From contig QPMI01000004.1 in NCBI GenBank assembly GCA_004431415.1, positions 83,503-147,502 on the forward strand: a DNA stretch of 64,000 bases. The letters run 5' to 3'. The DNA is from Cyanophora paradoxa (lineage: Eukaryota; Glaucocystophyceae; Cyanophorales; Cyanophoraceae). The notes below the pieces were generated by a model. It did not search any database and was not told where the DNA came from. It saw only the letters and a program-made list of their open reading frames with translations. The translations under genes were made by a program, and so were the position numbers. How positions within the stretch are numbered: position 1 is the first letter of the stretch; every line of letters begins with the position of its first letter. Below are positions 33,587 through 44,946 of the stretch, one piece after another.

Positions 33587-34061
33587 ATGCGGGAGGCCAT
33601 CGTGGATCTCTTCCACCTCCCCGTCCCCGTGCCCGCCCCGCCCCGCCCCGCCCCCCGCGGGCCGACGCTCGGGCAGGAGGCGGTGCGGGCGCTGGGCCTC
33701 GGGACGACGACCTTCAAGCGCCTCTGCCGAGAGCCGGCATCGGCCGCTGGCCCCACCGCAAGCTCGACGCCCTCTCCCGCGGGGCGCCCGCGCTGACGTG
33801 TCCCCCCCCGCCCCCCCGCCCCCCGGCCGCTCGCTCGACGCGGGGCGGCTGGCGGCGCTGGCGCTGGGGCCGGGGGATGCGCCCCGGGGGCTCGACCGCG
33901 CGGCCCTCGCGGCGGCGCGGCGCGCGCTGCTCGCTGCCGTCGCCCGCGTGCGCCCCGGTGCGCCCCGCGCAGGCGGGCGCGGCCCGACGCGCGCCCCGGC
34001 AGTGCGCGGGCCGGTGTTGCTCGTGCGGAAGATCCCCGGGCCCCACGTGCACGGGCTGTAG
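33587..34061 (+). pseudogene. RWP-RK domain gene with a frameshift in the domain
   Basis: RWP-RK proteins are DNA-binding transcription factors found mainly in plants and algae. Here one frame reads VDLFHLP and, after a probable GT-AG intron ending cgggcag, EAVRALGLGTTTFKRLCRE. The expected continuation GIGRWPHRKLDALSRG sits in a different frame, one base off, at about 33732-33780. The gap is too small for an intron, so a one-base indel near 33730 breaks the domain. The signature RWPHRK is intact in the second frame. A possible C-terminal part (LDAGRLAALALGPGDAP) continues to TAG 34059. Either a pseudogene or a sequence error; the exon structure upstream is not resolved. Confidence 0.7.
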
Positions 34062-34153
34062 CTAGCGCTAGCTGGGGCCCGCCCCGTGCCGCCCCGGGGC
34101 ACCCTTCGCCACCGACGCCGTCGGCGCAGAATTTCAGATTCTGAAAAATGAAT

Positions 34154-34243
34154 AGGAAGTGTTCGAATCTGAAGACGCGTGTTCGAATCCCGGTCGTCAT
34201 ATTACGCGGGCAGCACGGTCGAAAGGCGGGGTTCAAATCCCAC
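34154..34243 (+). repeat. tRNA-T-arm-like phrases, possible degenerate SINE remnant
   Basis: gtgttcgaatc occurs twice (about 34157 and 34178) and ggggttcaaatccc once (about 34226), all resembling the pol III B box (GGTTCGANTCC). No complete cloverleaf can be folded around any of them by eye, so no tRNA gene is called. Confidence 0.3.
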
Positions 34244-34260
34244 CAAGTGATATATAATAA

Positions 34261-34322
34261 ATGAATTCGCACACACTGAGACAAATGGCTAGATCTAGAG
34301 ATATAACTGAGGTGTCCATCTG
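34261..34322 (+). repeat. Left arm of a distant inverted repeat
   Basis: This 62-bp segment (starting atgaattcgcacacactgag) recurs in inverted orientation at 45931-45986 with one substitution and a 6-bp difference (atctag present once more here). The two arms lie 11.6 kb apart and flank the whole retroelement zone. Similarity stops abruptly on both sides of each arm. Confidence 0.85.
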
Positions 34323-34560
34323 GATTCCGGTACCCCCGGGAATTTCAGGTCGATCCGTCGGATCCGTCGGAATTCAGGCGACCGCCGCCGCGGGAAACCC
34401 GTGGGAATAGTCTTAGGAGCACTATAGCTAGTGTCGCGGGCGATGGCAAGACCAAGTCTGGCTAGAGCTTGGTCGGCTGGCCCGGGGCCGGGCCCGGCGT
34501 GGCCGCGGGCCATGGGCCGGAATCCGGCTATAGGCGTGGCCGGTCGCGACTTGACTTGCA

Positions 34561-34615
34561 ATTCCCGGAATTGCCGGAATTGCCGGAATTGCCGGAATTC
34601 CCGGAATTCCCGGAA
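34561..34615. repeat. ccggaattg/ccggaattc minisatellite
   Basis: About five tandem copies of a 9-10-bp unit (ccggaattg, then cccggaattc) followed by two degenerate ccggaaccc units. Each unit is near-palindromic. Confidence 0.85.
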
Positions 34616-35615
34616 CCCAAGCCGGAACCCAACCAATAAATCGTACATGCTCAACAACTAGAAAATACTTGCTAGTTTGCAACGCGGGCTAGTATAAGTA
34701 GCCGCTGGCCTGCCAAAGTTGTCATTCCTTGTGAGGCGCACAGCCTCGAAATACTAGCAGCGAAACTCTGCCTCTCTGCGACTGCACCTTGCCTTTGCAA
34801 TTTGGGAGCCGGAGGGCCTTGCACTGCTAGCTGGGATCGCATCACAGGTCTGTTATTACTCTGTTATTAGGCCTCTGGTTAAAAACCCCTAGACTATATC
34901 TGGGCCTCGCCCGGATTTAACCAGACGCTTAATACGTGGGGGCTGCTCAAAACTTTCAGCTAGCTCTTCAAAGCTAGCCTAGTAGCTGGCCGATCGCGAC
35001 CTCTGCGTCGCGATGCGCATAGCTGCTGCGCATGCGGAAGTCGCTGCGTACTGACCAGAGCCTTTGCGCATGTTCGCGACTCCTACTATCAACTTGGCGC
35101 TACCGGTACCTGCTGCGCGGGTGAGCGGACGCTACCGCGCGCCAGCGCTACGTATACGCGTCGCTTTAAAAGATGCGTATACGTATATGGTCGCTCTGCC
35201 GGGGCTAGCTACTAGGCTAGCGCTCTAGCAGCCGTGCCGGCGCCCCGGCATGCGCACGTGCACGCGTACGTCTGCGCCGCGACCAGTGTCTGATCCGGAT
35301 CCGGGCCCGCTCGACGCAGCGTTCGCATCTCAGGCCTAGGCCGGATCGGATTCTGCGGCGCGAGCGCACTCGAGCTCTACAGGCGTGGCATCGCCGGCCG
35401 ACGGGCGCCGAGCTTGCCGACTCGACGCCGAGCTCGCGGGGGCCGCCGGGCGCGCTATAGCTATAGCTAGCTCCGAGCCTTGGAGGCTCGGGCTCGGGCT
35501 CCGGGGCGCCGTCGACGTCGATCATCGATATCGCGCGCCGCGGCGCGCAGGCGAGGAATTGGAAGCGCTAGAGCTAGCGCTAGATCTAGAACTAGTCGGA
35601 TCGCCGGGGGCGGAC
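34616..35615. other. Gene-free stretch rich in small palindromes
   Basis: No coding similarity. Repeated gctagc, ctag and tatagctatagctagct phrases occur at 34960-35000, 35205-35225, 35455-35475 and 35565-35595. After removal of the 35630 insertion this continues directly into the 5' flank of the gag-like ORF, so it may be the upstream part of that element. Confidence 0.4.
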
Positions 35616-35629
35616 CTGCTCGGCGGTTC
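35616..35629 (+). repeat. Target-site duplication, left copy
   Basis: The 14 bases ctgctcggcggttc are repeated exactly at 36012-36025, directly flanking the (CT)n-tailed element. This identifies the insertion boundaries. Confidence 0.85.
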
Positions 35630-36011
35630 TACCAAATTTAAATAGTCTTCTCCTGTTTGTTCTTGCGCTTTCTGCATTTTTTAATACTGCTTTTGGGCTT
35701 CTTTGTCCAGTTTTCCCGAATGTTCTTCCAGGTTTCCCCCCCACACCCCTCTTCCCTAACACCCTGTCCGGCCTGTTAGGGAGCAGGTCGGTTCAGGAAG
35801 TTAGGGCTTTGTCATTGCATGGGGGCCCTACGGCTCGGGTAGGGACCTTGTGCAGCTTGTCTTTCGCAGGTTTTCGAGAGCATCTCTCATCACTACCCAC
35901 TGCTAGTGGGTCCATGACAGAGCCTTGCAAGCTCCTTTAGGGGCCTCTGCGGTTCTGTCATACCCAGTCTTGCTGGCGTGGGCGTGTCTTTTACTTGCTC
36001 TCTCTCTCTCT
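35630..36011 (+). mobile_element. (CT)n-tailed short retroelement, copy A (382 bp)
   Basis: Bounded by a perfect 14-bp target-site duplication and ending on the plus strand in a ctctctctctct tail. The 3' 100 bp contains ggggcctctgcgg and tgtcatacccagtcttgctg, shared with copy B (37581-37680, inverted) and the 3' end of copy C (50725-53147, inverted). It carries no ORF. Structure fits a SINE or 5'-truncated non-LTR element mobilised by target-primed reverse transcription. It inserted just upstream of the gag-like ORF. Confidence 0.8.
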
Positions 36012-36025
36012 CTGCTCGGCGGTTC
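36012..36025 (+). repeat. Target-site duplication, right copy
   Basis: Exact second copy of ctgctcggcggttc, immediately after the (CT)n tail of copy A. Confidence 0.85.
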
Positions 36026-36078
36026 GCTGCGGAATTCTGCTGCGGCGGATCTGGATCCGGACGTGTTTCGAGTTCGGA

Positions 36079-37254
36079 ATGGCTCCGAATACGCGAAGCG
36101 GCGGATCCGGAGGTGCGGGTGCTAGTGGCGGATCCGGGGGCGGCAGCCAGAGCAGTGGCGGGCCCGGGGCGGCGGCTGCAGCTGCGCATGCAGCAGCCGT
36201 GCCCGCGGCCGTGGCGGCGGCCGCTCCGGCGGCAAACGCGATGCCAGTGCCAGCTCCGGGGCCAGCGCCGGTCGCGCCAGTGGCGCCGGTCGCACCAGCG
36301 GCGGCTGGGGCGCCAGTCGCGATCGGGGGCCAGCAACCAGCTGCGGCGGCAGCTGACGCTGCGCGTGCGTTGGAGGCGCTGAAGAGCAACCTGGACATGC
36401 ATACACGTTACCGCGAGCTGAAAGAATTTAAGGAGCGAATTCCTGCCTTGACAAATACTGGCGTTCTATCGTGGATCGTATCGCTGGAGCGCCTGGCAAC
36501 TTTTATTTAGCCGCCGAAATTTCTGGAGCCGGACAAGATAGTAGCGGAGCTCGCATTGTCTTCGCTGCAGCGCTCAGCAGCGACGGTGCTGGGTGCTATG
36601 GCGTCGAAGGCGGCGGGCGGTGAATTCGATATGACGTCGTGGGCAAGGATTCGTGAGCATCTGATCAGCTTGGTGCCTGGCAATAAATTCGAGCTGCTGA
36701 AGAATACGATCAAGACGGCGAGCCAGCATTTCTCAGCTCTGAATAACCCTACGGAGCTGGATGCTCAGGCGCTTATCAATAATGTTGTTTTATTTCGACG
36801 CCTGCTTCAGCTGCAAGACTCGTGTCCGGACGAGATGTTGATCGCGGAATTAATGTCTCCGGACGCGATCACTTTGCCGGCGATGGTCATGCTCACAAGC
36901 AGAATTTCAGAGGACGCGTGAACGAATCTGGCGGAGTGGGGTCGCGAATTCTTCAGTCGAGTTCGGTCCCATAACGAGCTGGAAATGAGGCTCCAGCGGG
37001 TGAGGGCCAGCAGTGGATTTTCGGACGCGTCAGTCTCTCGCGTTTCGGGGGGTGAGCTCGCCAGCAGCAGCAAGAAGCAGAAGACGGGCGGACAGACTCG
37101 TTGGTGTGATGAATGTGAGAGCGGCTCGCACAACACAGTCGTCTGCAGCAAGCGACTTCAGCGGGAGCTGGAGGAGATGCAGGCGCAATATTCGACCTGT
37201 CAGCAGGAGCTCGAGAAATATCGGAGCTCCAGCAGCCTGGCGGGCGCGAAGTAA
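36079..37254 (+). pseudogene. Retroelement gag-like ORF with CCHC knuckle and two in-frame stops
   Basis: A single frame from ATG 36079 to TAA 37254 (391 codons) is interrupted only by TAG at 36508-36510 and TGA at 36919-36921. The N-terminus is Gly/Ala/Pro-rich (GGSGGAGASGGSGGGS, PAPGPAPVAPVAPV). The middle is helical and gag-like (YRELKEFKERIPALTNTGVL, SWARIREHLISLVPGNKFEL). The end holds WCDECESGSHNTVVCSK, a perfect C-x2-C-x4-H-x4-C zinc knuckle, and a short coiled-coil segment. It could be ORF1 of the LINE whose large ORF starts 1.2 kb downstream, or the gag of a separate element. No protease or integrase is next to it. Stops suggest an inactive copy, although readthrough cannot be excluded. 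Confidence 0.75.
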
Positions 37255-37580
37255 AGTACACGCCACGGCGGTTCGGTCTCCGCCTGAGCAGAAATTAAAA
37301 GACCAGCGGTGGAGGAGTTTGGGTTTAATTCGTCGCGAAGAGGGGTGGGCCCTGCGACGTGGCGGCGTGTACTTGTAATTTTTCAGCTGCAGCCGGAGTT
37401 CGAGTTCTGGGCAGAACAGCTGCAGCTTCGCGGGGCCGGATGATGTGCACCTGCGAAGGCGACGGCCTTTCTTCACAGTCGATCGCGAGGCTGGTGGCGA
37501 ATTCGAAGAAGGCGTCGCTCCGTTCCGGTGAACCGGCGTCCAAGCTGGAGATGCGGACCTAGCCCGGGACTGCGGCCGGA

Positions 37581-37680
37581 GAGAGAGAGAGAAATGCAGT
37601 AGACACATCCATGCCAGCAAGACTGGGTATGACAAAGCCGCAGAGGCCCCGAATGGGACGTGCAAGGCCCGTCAGGGACC
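37581..37680 (-). mobile_element. (CT)n-tailed retroelement, copy B (100-bp 3' fragment)
   Basis: On the minus strand this is the 3' end of the same family, again ending in a (CT)n tail (gagagagagaga on the plus strand). Nearly identical to 50726-50825 in copy C, it stops where copy C continues with cactagcatgg, so it is 5'-truncated. No clear target-site duplication was found. Confidence 0.75.
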
Positions 37681-38276
37681 GGGGCAATATATACAGGAGG
37701 GCATCGGATTCAGCTGTGGGCGGGTGGTGTCAGCCGTAGAGGGCGGGAGGCCCGAGTCCAAGCCAGAGGCGCGGACCTGCTCGTGCCAGGATGGCGCTCA
37801 GGACAGCAAACGGCCGGTCGGCACCCAACCGAATAGAGACCGGAATCGGCCCTGCATTAGACGGACGCGAGCTCAGCGTTATCGTCGCCGCGGGGTTACT
37901 AAATTCAAATACTAGAACTCGAGGACGGGCCGACGGAGTCTGGCAACCGCGTGGCCGGCGGGAGGGGCAGCTGGAAATCCGCGCCCCAAGAACCCCGCCC
38001 GGATGCACACGCAAGCGCGAGAAGCCGGGCGGCACTGCGTGCGCCAGTCCTGCGCGTCCCCGCGCTCCGCACCGGCACCCCTGAGCTACCGCTGGCGAGC
38101 TGGCGTCGGGTTGTCAGCTGGCCCCAGCTGCAGGCGGCGACCCCGGACCGCGTGCTCTGGCGCTAGGATGTACGCTGGGGGCAATACCACTACGCAGCAG
38201 TACAACTGCAGACCTCGTCGGATTGAGGGGGGCCTCGGGTCAGACATAGACGCACGCGTACGGGTCCAACACCTGA
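37681..38276. other. Spacer between gag-like ORF and LINE ORF, possible LINE 5' UTR
   Basis: No protein similarity. The phrase gtccaagc..gag..gcggacct occurs at about 37541 and again, diverged, at about 37757, flanking copy B. Could be inter-ORF or 5' untranslated LINE sequence. Confidence 0.35.
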
Positions 38277-38468
38277 GCGGGCACCCCTGCCGCCGTCCCT
38301 AGCTCTCACGCTGCTTCTGTAACCCCTCCTGACCTCGCGGTCTCCCAGCTGGCGGCTCCCCAGCTAACCTTTGGCGCGCTATTCCCGCCCGCGCACTTTG
38401 CCGCTGGGAGCCCTCTCATAGGCCCAGCGCCCGCCCTCTCCCGCCACAAGCCCGACGATACTCTAAGA

Positions 38469-41400
38469 GTGATGACGTTTAACACAAGGGGCACGTCGGC
38501 GGGCCGGCTACAGCAGGCGGAGGACTTTGCGGTGAAATGGGCACTAGATTTGATGGCGCTGCAAGAGCTCTCGATTTCGAACGCCGAGTTGCAGGCGGCC
38601 CTCCTTACCCCGGCCGCTGCCCCCGGCGAGGCCCCGCTCAGCTCGATCACACGCGGAAGGCTGATCCACTCGATTAAGAAATCGAAAACCAAAGGGAACG
38701 GGGCTGCTCTCTGGGTCGCCGCGCCGTGGGCGCGCCACATCGCGCGGCACTATCGCTGCCCGGGCAGACTCGCCGGATGTGAAATCCGCCTCAAGGAGAA
38801 TCGCCAACTGTTCGTCGCGAGCGTCTACATGCCTCCCACCGAGAGTAAACCTGAGCACATAGCGGATCAAAAGGCGCTGATGGAGTGCCTCGAACGCATC
38901 AACGCGGACTTTCGCTCTCGCACGAACGCTCACCTACTTCTCCTGGGTGATTGGAACTCTGTTGCGATCCCGGCCACTTCCCGCATTCGTCAGGGCAGCT
39001 TCGTCCAGTCCCAGATGCCGGAACGCGCGTGGTGGGGGACGCTGCGAAGCACGTGGGGGCTGTTAGATGCTGCAGAAGAGAAAGGAAAAGGAACAGAGGT
39101 CACCTTCGTCGCCCGCCACGGCCCGCCCGCGGAGACATCGGGGGCCCCGTCGGCGGACGACGACGAAGCCGGGGACGCGGCGGCCGAGGCGCCAGACCTC
39201 GTGTCGGACGACCGCTTGCTGGATCCTGCGCCCGACGACGTTATCATCTCGGCGGGGCGCATCGATGCGGTGCTTCACTCGGCGAGCCTGCAAACGTCGC
39301 TGCGAGCGGTGCATGCACTGCCCCGAGCCGTGGCCATGCCGCACCCTTCCGATCACTTCCCCGTCATGGCCGACTACGACCTGAAAATGGCGGAGCTCAG
39401 CCAGCCAGCCGAGGACGAGGCGCGCCCGGCGAAGCCCCCGCCCCTCTTCGCGCTGCACCTCATCGACAAAGATAAGCTCCCGGCGTTCCGAAAGGCGGTG
39501 GAAGAGCGCCTGCAAGGACTGGAGACAGAACTGGACAAGGCCCTGAACGGTGTTGGCGGCGGCACCGACGAGGAGCGGCGGGAGCGAATCGGTACCCTCT
39601 ACCGGCGGGCCACCGAGGACGTGCTGGCGCTAGCTAAGGAACACAAGTGCCTGAAAGCGCGCGGCTCCCGCCCCGCGAGCCGGCGGCCGGTCGCATGGCA
39701 GCTGGTGATGGACAAGAAAGTCGGTCGCCTGCTCGCTGGATGGGCTGCAGAATCCGCTGGAGGCTTGCCGTCCTCCCGACTGCTCACCCGGCTCGAGAAA
39801 CTTGAGGGCCTCGTCAAAAGCCTCGTCCCGGGACCCGAACCCATGCCGCGCCGCCCCGTCCGCGACCCGGACGACGCAGCGCCCTTCCCGGCCCGCTACG
39901 GGTCGTGGCGACTCTACTTCAAGCTCCTGAACAACTGGCGGAACCGCGTTCGCAGACGCCACCAGACAGAGACGAGCGCAGAACGGAACCGGCAGATCCA
40001 GGAGTTCGTCACGGCGCGCCAGGCGCGCTTTGCGGACCCGCGCCAGCTGCGCAGCTATCTAAACTCTGTACTTGAACGCTCGCGCGGGGAGCCGATCATG
40101 CACGTCACGCGACTAGCGCGCGACGGAAACTTTTACGAAATCTACACGTCTCCCGATGAGGTCAAAGCCGTCATGGCCGAGCACTGGAAGCAATGGTGTG
40201 CTAAACGCAACCCCCAGCTTGGCGGCACAGCCGACCTGGTGCCCGACTCCGCGCTAGACTACCTGCCCCCCGACTTCTGGCGTGCAGTCTACCGGCCCCT
40301 GGTTCTGCAAGCTGGCGCAGCAGATGCATTCGCCGGGACAATGATTGAGCCTACGTACGAGGAGCTAGGGGCGTACGTGCGCTCGCTGACAGACGGGGCG
40401 GGCGGGCCCTCGAACTGTACAAACGCAATCTTGAAGATGCTCTGGAACCCGGAGCTGCCAGATGCGATGGATCCGGAGGCGTACCCACCCCGCGGGCGCC
40501 GGCTCCTGATGGCGATCGTCTGCGAGGTGCTCCGCCTCCGCGACCTGCCCAGCGAGATGTGTGAGAGCAATATCTTCGGAATCCCGAAGAAGGGGGTCTG
40601 GGACGGGGATATTGAAGGCAACCTCCGCCCAATCACGCTCCAAGAGGTTGGCCTGAAGCTAGCGACGGGCCTGCTCACGAAGCGACTAGCGGACGCTATA
40701 GAGAAGCCTGGGGTCCTGAAGGGGGTGAACTACGGCTTCAGGAAGGCCAAGTCGACGGACGACGCCCTGCACCTCACGGTGGCCATCCTAGAGGACGCTA
40801 AAGAGCACCACAAACCCATTTATATCCTGCTCCAAGACATTCGGCGGGCGTACGATTCAGTGTCGTGGGTCAGCATGGAGCTCTCCCTCCGCCGGATCGG
40901 GGCCCCGGAGGGGTACATTGACCTGCACCGAAATATCTTTGAGCGGCGGCGCGCGCGCGCGATTACGGGGCACGGACTCTCTGACGCCTTCGAGCTTGAG
41001 TGCGGCCTCCCGCAGGGCGGCATCGAGTCCCCGCTCCACTGGCTCATCTTCTATGACGCCCTCCTCTGCGCTCAGCAAGAGTTGGACAGAATTGACTGCG
41101 ACCGAGGCGGGGAGGGGGTCGCGTACGTCCTGGGCGACGCGGTCGCGGATGCCGGGCAGCCCCGCGCGCGCGTCACGGGGTGTGCGTACGCGGACGACAC
41201 CCAGTGGTGGAGCGGCACAGCGGCAGGGATTCAGAGACTGGCCGACGTCGCCTCCGAGTTCTTCCGCATGCACGACATCACGGTCAACGCGTCGAAGACT
41301 GAGTTCACGTACAACAACGTCTCACCCGAGCCAGAGGCCCCGCTGCTGGGCCACCCGCGTGTGCCGGTCGGCAAGAAGCTGGCACCGGGCGCGCACTTTA

Positions 41401-44400
41401 AGCTACTCGGCGTCTACTTGACCGCGAACCTGTCGTGGACGGAGCAGATTAGACAGATGGAAGCGCAAGCCCGCGAGACCGTCGCAGTCATCGCACGCAA
41501 GCAACTGACCGCGCAAGAGGCCTGCTACATCGTCGAGGCCGTCGTGCAGGCGCGGATCGCGTACGGACTCAAGGTGGTGCCGCTGTCGGAAGCCCAATGC
41601 GACCGGCTGGACGCCATCTGGCTGCGAGTAGTTAAGCACCACGGCGGACTTGCGGCGTCAACGTCGAACTATGCGCTCTGGAGCCACGGCACGTACCGCC
41701 TCCCGCGCATGGCGCACCTGATGGCCAAGAACCAGATCACGGACCTGCTCGCGCGGCTCTGCGGCGAGCCGGACGACTTACTCTCCCAGGTGATGGCCCA
41801 CCGAGTTCGGGCCCTCCAACGAAAGCTAGGCGTGCCGCTGCTGCCGACAGAGTTCCTGAACGCGCACGTAACGCCCCAGCTCGCGAAGGCCAACACGATC
41901 GCCGCGGTGATGCCGCTGCTGCAACGCCGCCAGTACAGGATCCAATCGAACCACGCACGATACGTGAACGCCCCGTACCCCCCCGGGGCCGGTGTACCCT
42001 GGCCGAAGCCGGCAGAGCTCTTGCGCGAGTACGTGCTGGCGACGCACATCCCCAAAGAGATCTTCAGAGATGCGGCCCCTGCCCTATACGCCGCCGGCAT
42101 GTACTGGATGTCCTCTGTTACGGCGCGCGACGGCGAGCGCCTTTGCACTTGGCGGGACTTGCATCTCCGCGCCCCCCGCAACACCCTGTCCTGGGCCGCC
42201 CCTCCCTGGTGGAAACCTCTCGCCGAGGCCCTGACGGTGGACTCCAGCGGCAAGGGGGCCCTTCGGCACCCGATGAGGCAACCCCCCGGTACTCCCCCCT
42301 CGGCCATGGCACAGCTGCCAGGCGGAGCTAAGAAGTACATTCACCGACCCGACGATTTCGTCTGCTACTACGACCTAGCGACCATTCACGACGTCACGAT
42401 ACCGCCTCACGTAGGGCGCCTCCGTACGGCGGAGTCTGAGCCGGGCCGCCTGGTTGCGACGGAATGCCGGCTCGAACACTGGATCCCCGTCCCGGAAGAA
42501 GCAGACCCGACCGCCGACGGCGCCTACTGCCGCTGCGATGGGCACTGTCAGCACGAAATCCGGGAACCGCCCCTCGCGCGGCGCCGCTACAATATCATAC
42601 CCGGGGAGGGCCGGCGGCACTGGCACGACGATCATACCTGCCCGCGGGCCGCCGGCGCGGCCTGCCGCGCGACGAGCACCTGCGACGATGCAGGGGAGCA
42701 CGGGACGTCGGTCGGGGGCTGGGCCGAACATGCCGCCGCGCTGGGAGCCGTACCTGGCGCCGTGGCGACTGCTGCGATCAGCAACGTGCCCGTGGACGAA
42801 TGTGAGGGCCAGGTCACTACCCGCTCCGGCCGCGCCAGCCGCAAAGTCCTGCGCCAAGGCTTACTCGAATATTTTCACCCCGGGCAGACCGCGGCAGCGG
42901 CGATGGACGCGCACCGGTGGCGGATGCTGCTGCAAGCCAGGCAGGAGGGGGACGAGCGCGTTCAATGGCACCTCCTCTCGCCCGAGGACGCCGCCCGCCT
43001 CGCCGAGCTGGAAGCGGACCCGCCGGAACCGCTGCACCTGCCGCAAGACGAGGCGGTCCCGATTACCCCTAGGCAGGCACGGAAATACTACCACGTAATG
43101 AGGGACGAGGACTCCTGGGCGACCTTCCTGCAGGCGTGGGATGGGCTGGAAGCGAACCTCCGCCGCGAGCTGCGGGAAGCTGAAGCCGCCACTGACGGGA
43201 CCTACGAGGCGGCCGCGCCGGCCCAGGCCTGGACGGACGGGAGCCTGCAGGACGGTCAGACGACCCTAGCGCGCGGAGCTTATGCGATCCACTGGCCCGC
43301 GCGTCACCTGCGCACTGGCGCGAGCCTCCACCCGCCGGAAGTCTTTCCCAACTTTCGCGCCCGCCTGAGTGGGACGCAGGAGATCAACAAAGCGGAATTA
43401 CAGGCAGTGCTTACGGCGGACATACTATCCCCGTTCGGAGCCGTCGTCCACATCGACAACCAGAACGCGATCCGCTGGTGTAGGGAATTTGTTCTCGACG
43501 CCGCCCAGCGTAGCCTGCGGGAGTACATCCGGCACGTCTGCTCTGCCGAACTATATGCGTGGCGTAAACTCAGGGCCCAACTAGATTTGAGGGGGCGGCC
43601 GCTCACGCTGGTGAAAGTGAAGGCGCACGCGCAAGGTGAAGCGCGCGACCTGCACAATGACGTCGCCGACGCTCTTGCAAATCGCACAGCAAACGAACAA
43701 CTACCAGCAGAGAGCCTGCACGAGCCTGTCTTCCTGCCGCCGGAGTTTAGCATGCCCGCGGTCCTCACAATCGGCAACGGTGACGGCACCGTGAGGCGGG
43801 TGGAAGGCGACCCGAAAGAGCACATGGACACCTTGCACGAGCACCACACGCACTTCGCCTGGGCGCAGCAACCACTGGCTGGAGCGGTCCTGCGCCGCGG
43901 CGACGCCGGGGCAGACATCGGCGGACTGTACGCGGAAACGTCTGTAGGTTCCAGGTTCCGCGGCGCGAGCGGGGCTAGCAACGCGCTCTTCAAGTTCAGG
44001 ACCCAACTGCTATGCAGCTCCCTCCCAGCGAACGAAGTCCGGGTACGGGATAGGCCCGACCTTTACGCAGCCTACAACCCGGGCGGCCGCTGCGCGGCTT
44101 GCGCTACGAGGACGCCGTGTGCCCGGCGGAATCAAGCGAACTCGACGGAGGCGAGCGAGCAGCCCGTGCAAGCCGGCCCTAGCCGACAGCGCGCGGCCCC
44201 GACAGCTCTCACCGCGGGCCCAGCAGAGACATACACGCACGTCTTCCTGTGCCCTGGGCCCCATGCAGTGGCGCACCGCGCGGAGACTGCCCGTGAGCTG
44301 AATCGCTTCCTGCGGCGCGTCCACCGCGAGGCTCACGGCTCCCAGCCCAAAAACGTCGATCCCACGCTGGCGCTCGCTTCCGGTCTTGTGCCCGCCTACC

Positions 44401-44906
44401 TGCGCGTAGCCGACGATGATGCCGCAGCGCGCAGACTCGACGACGACCCGACCGTCTTCCCGCGGCTCTGGGTACTCCAGGGCGCCGCTCCTACATCGCT
44501 CGAGAGCGACCTTATCCGTCGGCTCGACCTCGATCCGCGCCGCGCACCCCGCACGGCTAAGCGCGTGCGCCAGATGCTAATAGAACGCGCGCGTCGGCTC
44601 TGGTCCGACCGGTGTGCGATCAACGCCGCATGGGAGAAGGACTGTCGCATCTCCCAGGCCTCCAAACGCCGTCCGCGCCCGCGCCGCACAGGGGCTAGAG
44701 CTAAAGAACGCGCCCGCGGCCCTCGTGCCCCGATAGAGTACTGCCCCGCCTGCGACTGGCCCCTGCACCTCCATAACGAACTCCGTGCAGCCCAGAACGC
44801 TGACTGCCCGCCGGAATACCGAGGATGGAAGGCAGCGCTTCAAGCCCAAGAACTCTACGACAGTACCAAGGTCCGCCCCTGGAGCCTGCCCCCCCCGGAC
44901 GATTAA
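38469..44906 (+). mobile_element. LINE (non-LTR retrotransposon) ORF: AP endonuclease, reverse transcriptase, RNase H
   Basis: One uninterrupted frame of 2145 codons. Residues 1-310: endonuclease/exonuclease/phosphatase fold with FNTRG (N5), LQEL (E33), GDWNS (about 160) and SDHFPV (about 295). Residues about 700-950: reverse transcriptase with NLRPITLQEVGLKLATGLL, GFRKAKSTDDALH, DIRRAYDSVSW, GLPQGGIESPLHW and catalytic YADD (907-910). Residues about 1587-1735: RNase H with WTDGS, NKAELQAV, HIDNQNAI and VKAHAQ, all acidic catalytic residues kept. C-terminal Cys/His clusters follow (CAACATRTPC; YCPACDWPLHLH near 2090). Domain order fits RNase H-bearing clades such as I, Tad or LOA. The frame is open upstream to a TGA at 38274-38276 with no ATG before 38472, so the start is unclear. 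Appears potentially intact. Confidence 0.93.
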
Positions 44907-44915
44907 CCTACCCTC

Positions 44916-44946
44916 GTAGGGGGGGGGGGGGGGGGGAGGGGGGGGC
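44916..44946 (+). repeat. Poly-G tract after the LINE ORF
   Basis: About 18 G, an A and 8 G follow the LINE stop codon by 10 bp. G-quadruplex prone; possibly part of the LINE 3' UTR, as 3'-UTR G-rich tracts occur in other LINEs. Confidence 0.75.

Noticed and set aside
34154-34243. tRNA gene suggested by gttcgaatccc and ggttcaaatccc
   Set aside because: No paired acceptor stem, D-arm or anticodon arm can be formed around either T-loop-like sequence.
35616-37680. Gag-like ORF flanked by terminal inverted repeats (copies A and B) as a single DNA transposon
   Set aside because: Copy A has its own exact target-site duplication and CT tail, and copy B matches copy C, so they are separate insertions that happen to be inverted.
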